Assembly (NCBI RefSeq): GCF_001590965.1
Contig: NZ_BCTW01000030.1
Coordinates: 1 to 32,374, forward strand
Direction: 5' to 3'
DNA length: 32,374 bases
Source of the DNA: Novosphingobium lentum NBRC 107847
GTDB lineage: Bacteria > Pseudomonadota > Alphaproteobacteria > Sphingomonadales > Sphingomonadaceae
Shown here piece by piece: positions 8,664 to 16,595 of this stretch. Below the pieces are notes generated by a model. The model was given only the letters and a program-made list of their open reading frames with translations, had not been told where the DNA came from and did not search any database. Position 1 is the first letter of the stretch. The number at the start of each line of letters is the position of its first letter. The translations under genes were made by a program, and so were the position numbers.

Positions 8664-8963
8664 ATGGCCAAATTCGACGTCTACCGGCAGGTCGGGACCG
8701 GCCCGCTGGTCCTCGATTGCCAAGCCGACCTGCTTGATGGACTGACAACCCGGTTGGTGGTCCCGCTTCTGCCCGAAGCGCATGTTCCCAAACCGATCGC
8801 CCGCTTGCATCCGGTCTTCGCTATCGACGGAGAGCGGCTGGTCATGGCCACCCACCTCGCGAGCGCAATTGCGGTGCGCGAGCTTGGCGCACGGGTCGTT
8901 TCGCTGCTGCCGAAACAGGACGCGATCGGCAATGCACTCGACATGCTGATCGCCGGGTTCTGA
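8664..8963 (+). CDS. ccdB: CcdB-family gyrase-poisoning toxin
   Basis: A 99-residue protein that aligns along its whole length with F-plasmid CcdB (101 residues): KFDVYR start, VLDCQADLLDGLTTRLVVPL, RLHPVF, and a C-terminal helix. Known relatives trap DNA gyrase GyrA on cleaved DNA. The last residues are LIAGF, so the F-plasmid Trp99-Gly100-Ile101 end is not conserved. As I recall, other homologues such as the Vibrio one also lack that Trp, so activity cannot be excluded. ATG 8664 is chosen because family similarity starts there. The AGG is unusually close (1 nt), so coupling to ccdA translation is likely. Confidence 0.88.
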   Translation: MAKFDVYRQVGTGPLVLDCQADLLDGLTTRLVVPLLPEAHVPKPIARLHPVFAIDGERLVMATHLASAIAVRELGARVVSLLPKQDAIGNALDMLIAGF

Positions 8964-9001
8964 CAGTCCCGCCCGATCAACGGAATCCCGATGCGTCGTC
9001 G

Positions 9002-10222
9002 CTATTGCACCGTCGCGTCGAAATACATCGTGCTGGTGGCTCCGCCCGCCAGATTGGCCAGCGACGCGCTGACCGTTCCGCTGGCGTAGCTGCCTCCGGT
9101 GCTGCCGTTCCAGGTGCAGACCCCGTTCGATGCGGTGCCGTTGACCCGGATCGAATTGGCGACGTACGTCAGGTGCAGTCCGGTCAGCGGGTCAGCCACG
9201 GCTATCCCGGTGGCGGTGGGATTGCCGGTCAGATTGGCGACGATCACGCAATAGCGCACGGTCGCCCCCGGGATCAGCTTGGGGTTGGTGGCGCCGTTGA
9301 CCGGGTCCGACATCACGGTGTGCACTTTGGACACGGTGATGTTGCTGGTGCTCAGCGAAGTCACGCTGAACGACGTGATCTGGTGGAAATTGGTCGCGCC
9401 CCCGGTGCTCGAAGCGATGCCGACCCGAAGGTAGGCCGGGAGTGCCCCGACCTGGGCGGACGCGTTGAGGCCCGAGACATAGGTTGTTCCGTCGATCGCC
9501 ACGCTCAGCGATCCGGCTGCCGTCATCGAAATCGTGTACGTATGGCTGGTCGCCTGCTGCCGCGTCGAAACGTTGCTCCATAGCGAGAACCCGGGAACCG
9601 CGTGGGTGATATAAGGGCTGGCCGCACTGGTCAGGCCGCGCACCGCCACGGCATTCTGGGTCAGTCCCGGTCCGCCGCTGCATCCGCCACCGCCGCAGCC
9701 GGGGTTGGAGAAGTTGCCGTATTCGTCGATTCCGACACCCATGAACCCGCCCGCGATATTGACGTAGCCCAGGCTGCCACCGATGTAGCCCAGCGACGCC
9801 GGCACCCCTTGCGAGGCATCGAGCAGGAAGAATGAGATTCCGTCGGCCCCGCTGCCGCCGTAAGAAACGGCGTTGAATGTCACCGTAAACCCGGCCGAGC
9901 TGGGGAAACTGTTCAGCGAGATGATCCCGCCGACGTCGCTCTGCACCGCCCGGGTCAGCAGCAGCGCACCCTGCCCGCTGGAATCGGGCACGTTGCCGGT
10001 ATAGCCGCCCGTGCTGCCCGCCGCACAAGCCGGGATGCTGCTGCCGCCGCTACCGGCCGTCAGGCAGGCACTGCCATAGACTTGCCACGCCAGCGATGAG
10101 TTCGACCCGGTGAAGTTGTCCGACAGCACTTGCGTTCCGGCCCGCGCCGCCGGTGCAACCGCGAGCGCGCCGATGAACGCCAGCGCCAGTGCGATTACCC
10201 ACCGTGATCCAACCGCAACCAC
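9002..10222 (-). CDS. Secreted L-type-lectin-like protein with DUF11-like tail
   Basis: About 406 residues. A signal peptide (IALALAFIGALAVAPAARA, cleaved before GTQ) leads into a beta-sandwich of the legume/L-type lectin kind. It contains GADGISFFLLD, GYVNIAGGFMGVGIDEYGNF and SHTYTISM...SVAIDGTTY, a pattern seen in bacterial lectin-like domains, at about residues 30-290. The last ~110 residues (NITVSKVHTVMSDPVNGA...VADPLTGLHLTYV) resemble a DUF11/conserved-repeat domain used in surface proteins. A Cys/Gly-rich loop (NPGCGGGGCSGGPG) sits in the lectin part. The start is uncertain: GTG 10222 has GGAG upstream, while TTG 10276 has none. The likely role is extracellular carbohydrate binding or surface attachment. 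Its ligand is unknown. Confidence 0.78.
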   Translation of the reverse strand: MVAVGSRWVIALALAFIGALAVAPAARAGTQVLSDNFTGSNSSLAWQVYGSACLTAGSGGSSIPACAAGSTGGYTGNVPDSSGQGALLLTRAVQSDVGGIISLNSFPSSAGFTVTFNAVSYGGSGADGISFFLLDASQGVPASLGYIGGSLGYVNIAGGFMGVGIDEYGNFSNPGCGGGGCSGGPGLTQNAVAVRGLTSAASPYITHAVPGFSLWSNVSTRQQATSHTYTISMTAAGSLSVAIDGTTYVSGLNASAQVGALPAYLRVGIASSTGGATNFHQITSFSVTSLSTSNITVSKVHTVMSDPVNGATNPKLIPGATVRYCVIVANLTGNPTATGIAVADPLTGLHLTYVANSIRVNGTASNGVCTWNGSTGGSYASGTVSASLANLAGGATSTMYFDATVQ

Positions 10223-10363
10223 CAACCAGAACTCCGGAACCGAGGCCTTGCGGCCGCGATTTCCTAGTCGGATCAAGGTTCAGAATATGGGTGGCGATGA
10301 CTACGCAATCTTGCGTGCGGCAAGGGTCAGGGACCATCGCCACACCGCTGGGCACGCACGCCT

Positions 10364-10957
10364 TCAATCCATGTGCTTCAGGCCCACGCGCAGGTAATCC
10401 CAGCCCGTGATCAAGGTCAGCGCGGCGGCGGCCCACAGCGTGATGAGGCCGACGGTGTGCGGAATGTTGATCACCAGCCAGCCGATCGAGGCGTTCCACC
10501 ACGGCGTGGCGTTGCCCAGAATCAGCGCGCCGAGCGAGACCAGCTGGAACGTGGTCTTCCATTTGGCCAGCTTGCTGACCGGAATCGATACCTGCAGCCC
10601 GCCGAGGAATTCGCGCAGGCCCGACACCGCGATCTCGCGCATCAGGATCACCAGCCCGGCGATCACGTGCATGTCGCCCACGAACGGCCCACGCAGGATG
10701 CCTTGCGCGCTCAGCACCAGGATGACCGCGGCAACCATGATCTTGTCGGCGATGGGATCGAGGAAGATGCCCAGCCGCGACACCGCTCCGCTCGACCGTG
10801 CGATATAGCCGTCGAAATAGTCGGTGATGCCCATCAGGCAGTACAGCGCGAACGCGATGCCGTAGCCGAACGCCCAGTCGGGCCACCACAGGAAGAAGGA
10901 CAGCAGCGGGACCGCGACGATCCGCGACAGGGTGAGCATGTTGGGCAACGTCATCAT
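10364..10957 (-). CDS. pgsA: CDP-diacylglycerol-glycerol-3-phosphate 3-phosphatidyltransferase
   Basis: A 197-residue multi-spanning inner-membrane enzyme. It makes phosphatidylglycerol phosphate from CDP-diacylglycerol and glycerol-3-phosphate, the committed step to PG and cardiolipin. The CDP-alcohol phosphotransferase signature D-x2-DG-x2-AR-x8-G-x3-D-x3-D is perfect (starting DYFDGYIAR and ending LDPIAD). The N-terminus MTLPNMLTLSRI is typical. The start is placed at the ATG-ATG pair (10957/10954) with AAGG upstream; the frame extends to 11026 without a ribosome site. It is divergent from the LplT-like transporter, which also concerns phospholipids. Confidence 0.95.
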   Translation of the reverse strand: MMTLPNMLTLSRIVAVPLLSFFLWWPDWAFGYGIAFALYCLMGITDYFDGYIARSSGAVSRLGIFLDPIADKIMVAAVILVLSAQGILRGPFVGDMHVIAGLVILMREIAVSGLREFLGGLQVSIPVSKLAKWKTTFQLVSLGALILGNATPWWNASIGWLVINIPHTVGLITLWAAAALTLITGWDYLRVGLKHMD

Positions 10958-11070
10958 CACGGGGCGCCTTACGCTCCCTGACGGCTGTGTGAAACCGTTC
11001 GATGCCCTCTTGTCCGCCCCGGCCATGCCGCTAGGGTCTGCGCCGTAACGGGGATGCTGGCAAGGACCGA

Positions 11071-12402
11071 ATGACCACTCAGACGCATCTCATCCATTCG
11101 CGCCGATTCCTGCCCCTGTTCGTCACCCAGTTGCTCGGCGCGTTCAACGACAACCTCTTCAAGAACGCGATGATCCTGTACGTAGTGTACAGCATCTACA
11201 GTTCGGAGGCTGAGGAAGCGCGCTTTTCGGCGATCGCCTCGGCCTTGTTCATCCTGCCGTTCTTCCTGCTGTCGGCGCTGTCGGGCCAGCTGGCCGACAT
11301 GCGCGACAAGGCGCGGATCATCCGCATCATCAAGGCGTGCGAGATCGGCATCATGCTGGTCGGCGCGGCCGGGCTGGTGCTGGCGTGGAAGGGCATCGGC
11401 GTGCACACGTTCGCGATTCCGCTGATGCTGCTCGCGCTGCTGGCGATGGGCGTGCACTCCACCTTCTTCGGCCCGATCAAGTACGCGATCCTGCCCCAGC
11501 ACCTGCACGAGGATGAAGTGCTGGCGGGCACCGGACTGGTCGAGGCGGGCACCTATATCGCGATCCTGGCCGGCACGATCCTGGCGGGCTGGATCCCGGT
11601 GCAATGGGCCGCCATCGGCGTGGTGCTGACCTCGCTGGTCGGTTACGCCACCGGGCGGCAGGTGCCGCCGGCCAAGCCGCTGATCCCGGCCCAGCCGCTC
11701 GATTTCCACCTGATCCGTTCGTCGATCACGCTGGTCAACAACACGCTGCACCACCGACGGGTGTTTTTGGCGATCATGGCGATCAGCTTTTTCTGGACGA
11801 TCGGCGCGGTGCTGTTCATCCAGTTCCCGCCGCTGGCCAAGAACGTGCTCGATGCCAGCAAGGAAGTCGCCAGCGTGTTCCTGGTGGTGTTCTCGATCGG
11901 CGTGTCGATCGGCTCGATGTCGGTCAACGCGCTGCTCAAGGGCAAGGTCTCGGCGCGCTATTCGCCCGCTTCGGTGGTGGTGATGGGGCTGTTCATCGTC
12001 GCGTTCTACTTCGTCTGCCGCGAATGGACGCCGCACCCCAGCGCGCCGCTGATGGACGTGCCCACGTTCTTGGCGCAACGGCTGGCGATCCCGCTGCTGC
12101 TGTCGCTGCTGGGCATCGCGATGGCCGGCGGCATGTTCGTGGTGCCGCTTTACGCATTCCTGACCACCACGGTCGACAAGTCAGAAACCGCGCGCACGAT
12201 CGCGGCCAACAACATCGTCAATTCGGGCGCGATGGTGGTGGGTTCGCTGCTCGCCATCGGGCTGAGCGCAGCCAACGTGGCGATCATCAACCAGCTGTTG
12301 CTGGGCGCGGCGATGTGCCTGTTCGCGTCGTGGCTGGGAAAGCTGCTGTACGCGGCCGAGCTTGAGGCCGAGGCCGAGAAGCAAGCGGGCACCGCCGCCT
12401 GA
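11071..12402 (+). CDS. LplT-like lysophospholipid transporter (MFS)
   Basis: A 443-residue major facilitator protein with about 12 membrane segments. The opening FLPLFVTQLLGAFNDNLFKN is the hallmark of the LplT/Aas-type family, whose studied members flip lysophospholipids across the inner membrane for reacylation. The loop-2 motif SGQLADMRDKARI matches the MFS motif A position. Here it stands alone, whereas many relatives are fused to a PlsC acyltransferase and an acyl-ACP ligase. The C-terminus is short and charged (AELEAEAEKQ). AAGGA lies 4 nt before the ATG. It is divergent from pgsA across 113 bp. The family assignment is firm; the substrate is inferred. Confidence 0.85.
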   Translation: MTTQTHLIHSRRFLPLFVTQLLGAFNDNLFKNAMILYVVYSIYSSEAEEARFSAIASALFILPFFLLSALSGQLADMRDKARIIRIIKACEIGIMLVGAAGLVLAWKGIGVHTFAIPLMLLALLAMGVHSTFFGPIKYAILPQHLHEDEVLAGTGLVEAGTYIAILAGTILAGWIPVQWAAIGVVLTSLVGYATGRQVPPAKPLIPAQPLDFHLIRSSITLVNNTLHHRRVFLAIMAISFFWTIGAVLFIQFPPLAKNVLDASKEVASVFLVVFSIGVSIGSMSVNALLKGKVSARYSPASVVVMGLFIVAFYFVCREWTPHPSAPLMDVPTFLAQRLAIPLLLSLLGIAMAGGMFVVPLYAFLTTTVDKSETARTIAANNIVNSGAMVVGSLLAIGLSAANVAIINQLLLGAAMCLFASWLGKLLYAAELEAEAEKQAGTAA

Positions 12403-12415
12403 TGGTCACGCCGCG

Positions 12416-12661
12416 TCAGGCGATCCACACGCTGACGGCGATGAAGCACGCGCAATAGGCGAGCAGGAAGTCCTTCAGATCCTGCCGCGTGAACTTCCAC
12501 GGGCTGACATCGGGTGAACGCAACGCGGCCAGCGCAGCGCGCTGTTCCGCCGCAATCACCTCGGGTTCGAATGTGGGCAAAGGTCGCAGCACGCGCGGCG
12601 GGAGCGAGCGACGGAACGGATGGCCAGCCGGTTTGCTGGCAGAGGCGGGGTGATGCGACAT
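12416..12661 (-). CDS. Small single-pass membrane protein, unknown
   Basis: An 81-residue protein. The first ~45 residues are basic and Pro-rich. One hydrophobic segment ends the protein (FLLAYCACFIAVSVWIA), so it is predicted to be tail-anchored in the membrane. A central FEPEVIAAEQRAALAALRS helix and SPWKFTRQDLKDFL precede the anchor. AAGAAGGG lies directly upstream of the ATG and makes this a convincing gene despite its size. It is convergent with the LplT-like gene. I do not recognise a family. Confidence 0.65.
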   Translation of the reverse strand: MSHHPASASKPAGHPFRRSLPPRVLRPLPTFEPEVIAAEQRAALAALRSPDVSPWKFTRQDLKDFLLAYCACFIAVSVWIA

Positions 12662-12771
12662 GATCCCTTCTTAACGAAGGATTCACCATTGTGGCACCGG
12701 GGGGCCGGGTGGTTTTGGCCGGGCGTTTCGTCGCGGGACATTAACCTTTAGAGCGGACCTCTCCCCAACGG

Positions 12772-12808
12772 AAAAAGGGCCGCACCCCGTCAGGTGTGCG
12801 ACCCTTTT
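12772..12808 (-). terminator. Rho-independent terminator after csbD
   Basis: The stem AAAAGGGCCGCAC (12773-12785) pairs with GTGCGACCCTTTT (12796-12808) with one mismatch and a 10-nt loop. The A-run at 12772-12776 reads as a U-run on the minus strand, ending the csbD-like transcript. The symmetric T-run means it could also stop plus-strand transcription. Confidence 0.75.
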
Positions 12809-12845
12809 GTTGCGGGCATGGAACGCGCCGCAATACCGGTTGGTG

Positions 12846-13028
12846 TCAGACCTTGTCGCCCAGCGCGCCCTTCACGTTGCCGCTGGCGTTCTGGAGCTTG
12901 CCCTTGGCATCCTGCGCCTGGCCCTTGGCGGTCAGCGAGGCATTGTCGGTCGCCTTGCCGACGGCTTCCTTGGTCTTGCCGGCGGACTGGTTGGCGGCGC
13001 CCTTGGCCTTGTCGATCAGTTCACCCAT
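12846..13028 (-). CDS. CsbD-family stress protein
   Basis: A 60-residue, very hydrophilic Lys/Ala/Gly-rich protein made of KxK-G repeats (GELIDKAKGAANQSAGKTKE, then KGQAQDAKGKLQNASGNVKG). This is the CsbD/YjbJ pattern, whose members are abundant general-stress proteins of unknown biochemical function. The start is ATG 13028, with AAGGAGC five nt upstream; the open frame continues to 13088 but lacks support. It is followed by a strong terminator, consistent with a short monocistronic, highly expressed mRNA. Confidence 0.9.
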   Translation of the reverse strand: MGELIDKAKGAANQSAGKTKEAVGKATDNASLTAKGQAQDAKGKLQNASGNVKGALGDKV

Positions 13029-13093
13029 GAACAGCTCCTTCGTGCGAAACGGCGGGAAAATCGCGCCATGTGAAGGAGATATGCACAAGGCCG

Positions 13094-13540
13094 CTATTTC
13101 GTTCCCGGCAATTTGCGCTTTGCCATCTCAAGGATGAAATCCCATTCAGACGGTCGCACGCCCGACACGGACAGGCGCGACTGGCGCAGCAGTTCCATAT
13201 CCGCCAGTTCGGGCGTGGCCTTGATTTCCTTGAGCGTGATCGCGCGCTTCAGCTTTTTTACCGGCTTGACCTTGACCGCAGCCCACTTGCCGTCGGGATC
13301 GGTCGGGTCGGTCATCCCGGCCTTGCTGATTTTCATGATGCCGACGATCTCCAGTCCGATGTTGGAATGGTAGAAGAACGCCAGATCGCCCTGCTTCATC
13401 GTGCGCAAGTTGCGCGCGGCAAGGTGGTTGCGCACCCCGTCCCACGTGCCTTCCTTCTGCTCGACCAGATCGTCCCAGCCGTACACGTCGGGTTCCGACT
13501 TCATCAGCCAGAACTGCGGCTCGGCATCGATTTTGGTCAT
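13094..13540 (-). CDS. EVE-domain protein
   Basis: A 148-residue protein that is one EVE domain, a PUA-like fold related to YTH domains that is thought to read modified bases in nucleic acid. The signature opening FWLMKSEPDVYGWDDL is present, followed by WDGVRNHLAARNLR, GDLAFFYHSN and IVGIMKISK. Length is normal for free-standing EVE proteins (thymocyte nuclear protein 1-like). ATG 13540 places the domain close to the N-terminus, as in relatives; another ATG at 13576 is possible. It is divergent from the 2-oxoglutarate oxygenase gene. The natural ligand is not known for this group. Confidence 0.88.
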   Translation of the reverse strand: MTKIDAEPQFWLMKSEPDVYGWDDLVEQKEGTWDGVRNHLAARNLRTMKQGDLAFFYHSNIGLEIVGIMKISKAGMTDPTDPDGKWAAVKVKPVKKLKRAITLKEIKATPELADMELLRQSRLSVSGVRPSEWDFILEMAKRKLPGTK

Positions 13541-13602
13541 GAAAGCAAGTCCGTTTGCGGTTACAGCGGACCCCATAACCGCAATTTGCGAACAGGAATA
13601 CG

Positions 13603-14568
13603 ATGAACCTCCCCAACTCGCCGGTGCTGACCCTTCCGGTGCTCTCGCTCGAAAGCGATCCGGCCACGCTGGCCCGCGATCTGGGTGACAGCTTCCAGAC
13701 CTTCGGCTTTGCCATGGTGCGCGATCACGGCCTCGATCCCGCGCTCGTCGCGCGCGCCTGGGAGCTTACCCGCCAGTTCTTCGCGCTGCCCGAGGCGGAC
13801 AAGCGCGCGTACCTCATCCCCGGCCAGGGCGGCGCGCGCGGCTACACCGCGTTCGGCACCGAAGTGGCCAAGGGCGCGACCGCGCACGATCTGAAGGAAT
13901 TCTGGCACGTCGGGCGCGACCTGCCGTCCGGGCACGCGCTGGCGGCGTCGATGCCGCCCAACATCTGGCCGGCGCAACTGCCGCAGTTCCGCGAGACGTT
14001 CGAGGCGCTTTACGCCGCGCTCGACCACGCGGGCGCGCGCATCCTGGCGCGCATCGCGGTGTGGCTGGGGCTGGACGAGCGCTGGTTCGATCCTGCGATC
14101 GACGACGGCAATTCGGTGCTGCGCCTGCTGCACTATCCGCCCGTGGCCGACGCCGCTGAATCCGGTGGCAGGGGTGGTGCGATCCGCGCCGGGGCGCATG
14201 AGGACATCAACCTCATCACGCTGCTGCTGGGGGCCGAGGAAGCCGGGCTGGAACTACTGACGCGCGAGGGCCAGTGGCTGGAAGTCGCGCCGCCACCGGG
14301 CGCGCTGGTGGTCAACATCGGCGACATGCTCCAGCGGCTGACCAACCACGTGCTGCCCTCGACCACGCACCGCGTGCGCAATCCGGCGGGCGAACGGGCG
14401 ACGCACAGCCGCTATTCGATGCCGTTCTTCCTGCACTTGCGCAGCGATTTTGCGTTCCACACGCTGCCGCAATGCGTCAGTGCGGACCATCCCGATCGCT
14501 ATCCCGTTTCGATCACCGCCGACGATTACCTGCAGCAGCGCCTGCGCGAAATCGGCCTGAAGAAGTAA
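13603..14568 (+). CDS. 2-oxoglutarate/Fe(II) oxygenase, isopenicillin-N-synthase family
   Basis: A 321-residue non-haem iron oxygenase. The N-terminal DIOX_N part (about 8-110) and C-terminal double-stranded beta-helix (about 165-285) are both present. The metal triad is His199-x-Asp201 (AGAHEDINLITLLL) and His256 (STTHRVRNP). The RxS pair that binds the 2-oxoglutarate carboxylate is Arg270/Ser272 (SRYSMPFFLHL). Bacterial members of this group are often annotated as oxidoreductases of unknown substrate. The sequence alone does not identify the reaction. It is 30 bp upstream of a small zinc-motif protein and may share its mRNA. Confidence 0.88.
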   Translation: MNLPNSPVLTLPVLSLESDPATLARDLGDSFQTFGFAMVRDHGLDPALVARAWELTRQFFALPEADKRAYLIPGQGGARGYTAFGTEVAKGATAHDLKEFWHVGRDLPSGHALAASMPPNIWPAQLPQFRETFEALYAALDHAGARILARIAVWLGLDERWFDPAIDDGNSVLRLLHYPPVADAAESGGRGGAIRAGAHEDINLITLLLGAEEAGLELLTREGQWLEVAPPPGALVVNIGDMLQRLTNHVLPSTTHRVRNPAGERATHSRYSMPFFLHLRSDFAFHTLPQCVSADHPDRYPVSITADDYLQQRLREIGLKK

Positions 14569-14598
14569 GCTCCCTCAAGCCGCGAAGGCGAACATCCA

Positions 14599-14955
14599 AT
14601 GCCGCATGCCAGCAATATCGTCCAGTGCACCGGCCCCGACGCACCGCACGCGTTCGACCTGATCGCGCAGCAGCCGCGCAACGGCGCGCTCGATGCGCCG
14701 TGTCCGGTGTGCAAGGGGCACGGCCAGTGGAACGCAGAGATCGATCTCGTCAGCTTCCGCGCCAAGCGCGTCAACTGCGACCGCTGCCATGGCGAAGGCT
14801 GGGTCGAAACCGGCAGCGATCCGGTGGTGATCGACGATATCGAGATGGGCCCCGACGGCCACGCCCGCTGGTTCACCCGCCCGCTGGCGGACGATGATCC
14901 GGCCATGCCCGAGGAGCCCGCACCGCATGTCGGCCCCGCAGGTCCGATCGGCTGA
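14599..14955 (+). CDS. Small protein with two CxxCxGxG-type zinc motifs
   Basis: A 118-residue protein. CPVCKGHG and, about 26 residues later, CDRCHGEGW are two CxxCxGxG motifs like half of a DnaJ zinc centre, so one Zn(II) is probably bound by the four cysteines. The rest is acidic and Pro-rich, with no transmembrane segment or signal peptide. A GAAGG sits upstream of the ATG. It follows the 2-oxoglutarate oxygenase by 30 bp on the same strand. I do not recognise a characterised family. Possible roles are a redox or protein-folding accessory, but that is a guess. Confidence 0.72.
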   Translation: MPHASNIVQCTGPDAPHAFDLIAQQPRNGALDAPCPVCKGHGQWNAEIDLVSFRAKRVNCDRCHGEGWVETGSDPVVIDDIEMGPDGHARWFTRPLADDDPAMPEEPAPHVGPAGPIG

Positions 14956-15013
14956 GCGCCAGCGGAACGTCACGTCCGATCGCGAAACGCCGCGCCGGTC
15001 CATGCCGGTTACC

Positions 15014-15742
15014 CTAGCCCACCTTCTCCACCGGCGTCACGTTGTACCGCCGCACTTCCTCCTGGCTGAGGCAGTAGCGCGTCGAATGGTTGGTGTTGGT
15101 GGCGACGGCCTGCTGGCGGTACATCACGTCGGTCAGCAATTTGCGGCTGATGCCCATGCGGATCAGGAAATCGTTGTCCTCGCTCGCCAGCAGCGCGCTC
15201 GACTGTTCGATCTGGCCGATCAGCTTGACCGTCTCGTCGCTGCCTTCCTCGACCGACAGATCGATCGCGTCGCGATCACCGGTGTGCGTGAACATGTGGA
15301 CCATGAAGATCCCGCCCGGATCGACGAAGCGCCGGTCGCCGCCCATGAACACGAAGTTGCACGCCGAAAAGCACGTCCAGCCCGCCGGAATGCGCGTGGC
15401 CATGCCGGGGTACGACCGGATCACCTTGCCCGCCTCGTTGCCCGCGTGGGCGTCGCCGCCCCGGCTTCTGAGCCACACTTCCTCAATCCGCTCGTCACCG
15501 TCGAGCGCGGCCTTGATCCGCTGCGGCAGCGTCGCGTCGATGATCCCGTCACCGATCAGCACGTGCCGACCGCCGCGATCGGCGACCGACAGGCTCATGA
15601 CCTTGGGCGGGCCCCAGTCGGGCACGCCGGGGCATGACGGGTTGTCCTTGTCTGCGCCCGAAGCTGCTGGCGCCGGCGCTTTTGCGCCGACCAGCAGCGC
15701 GGCGGCGGCTAACAGGGCAGCAGCCTTGCGCAGACGCACCAT
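15014..15742 (-). CDS. Periplasmic ClpP-like serine protease family protein
   Basis: A 242-residue exported protein. The signal peptide is the first ~27 residues (AAALLAAAALLVGAKAPAPA). The core follows the ClpP/crotonase plan of the COG3904 group. VWLRSRGGDA gives the oxyanion loop, GWTCFSACNFVFMGGDRR gives the candidate nucleophile Ser126, and IFMVHMF gives His149. A third acidic residue lies further on (Asp190 or Asp205). Cysteines flanking the serine (CFSAC) could form a disulfide in the periplasm. The ATG is only 3 nt after the stop of the upstream secreted protein, so the two are almost certainly co-translated. The substrate is unknown. Confidence 0.8.
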   Translation of the reverse strand: MVRLRKAAALLAAAALLVGAKAPAPAASGADKDNPSCPGVPDWGPPKVMSLSVADRGGRHVLIGDGIIDATLPQRIKAALDGDERIEEVWLRSRGGDAHAGNEAGKVIRSYPGMATRIPAGWTCFSACNFVFMGGDRRFVDPGGIFMVHMFTHTGDRDAIDLSVEEGSDETVKLIGQIEQSSALLASEDNDFLIRMGISRKLLTDVMYRQQAVATNTNHSTRYCLSQEEVRRYNVTPVEKVG

Positions 15743-15745
15743 GGA

Positions 15746-16390
15746 TCAGGCCATCAGCGAATAGCGCGCCGAGCCCGGCGGGCGGCACATGCGCTTGTTC
15801 GCGGTGGTTTCCTCGCCATTGACGATGATCACGTCGCTGACGGTGATGCACTTCGCCCCCGTGGTCCTGTCATCGTTGCGCGCGACGACCGTGGAGGTGC
15901 CCGAGACATTCTCGCGGGTCTGCGAGGTCCAGGTGGACTTTGTCCCGACCTTGTCGCCACGCGTCGCTTCCAGCGTGGCGGCGGCGGCCTGCTTCTGTTC
16001 GGCGGGTTCGAGCTTGCAGGCGATCGCGTTGGTCAGCGTATCGGCGACCTCGGCCATCGGCACGAAGCTGGAAATGCCCGCGCGGCTGGCGGCGCGGCCC
16101 ACGGTCTGGCCGATGATGCTGCCCATGATCGACGAGCCCGTGCTCTTGCTCGAACCCTTCGGGCAGCCGTCGGACGAGCGCGCGTTGGCGTTGTTGCTGC
16201 TCGACGTTGAGGACGCGCGCGGGATCGACGGCAAGCTGAACCCGCCGAACTGCGCCTGCGCGGTCGAAGCGGTGAGGCAGCCGATCGCGATCAGGCCAAG
16301 CCCTGCCCCGGCCTTGCGGAATCCAGTCTCGCGGATGTGGCGGAGCACCGAATGGGGGAACATCAGATGGGTGAACATCGGGTCGGGCAT
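15746..16390 (-). CDS. Secreted protein with glycine-zipper-like and surface-antigen-like parts
   Basis: A 214-residue exported protein. A late signal peptide (AGLGLIAIGCLTASTAQAQ) follows a ~20-residue basic N-terminus. A Ser/Asn-rich stretch comes next. SIMGSIIGQTVGRAASRAG resembles a glycine zipper. The C-terminal segment (CITVSDVIIVNGEETTANKR followed by MCRPPG) resembles the end of 17-kDa surface-antigen-type proteins, with two cysteines that could pair. The start is ATG 16390, with GAGGGAAAGAG upstream; the frame is open to 16471. It is first in a two-gene unit with the ClpP-like protein. The function is unknown; an envelope location is likely. Confidence 0.72.
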   Translation of the reverse strand: MPDPMFTHLMFPHSVLRHIRETGFRKAGAGLGLIAIGCLTASTAQAQFGGFSLPSIPRASSTSSSNNANARSSDGCPKGSSKSTGSSIMGSIIGQTVGRAASRAGISSFVPMAEVADTLTNAIACKLEPAEQKQAAAATLEATRGDKVGTKSTWTSQTRENVSGTSTVVARNDDRTTGAKCITVSDVIIVNGEETTANKRMCRPPGSARYSLMA

Positions 16391-16595
16391 CTGCACTCTT
16401 TCCCTCGTAGCAAGCCGTGCGACCGATCCTGATCGGCGGGCCCGGCTGCACTGGCTTGGCAGCACGGCCATGCCTCCTGCTCTCTCGCCTTTGCCGCAGG
16501 AATCTAGGCCTCGCTGTGATGTGCGTCAATCGTGCGCGACAGACGGTGGCTCTCGAAAGGCACGCCCATGATCCGGTAATGTGAGCTTGGAACGA

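Noticed and set aside
14599..14955. The small zinc-motif protein as a DnaJ fragment
   Set aside because: It lacks the J domain and has only two of the four CxxCxGxG motifs, with unrelated flanks and a complete start and stop, so it is not a broken dnaJ.
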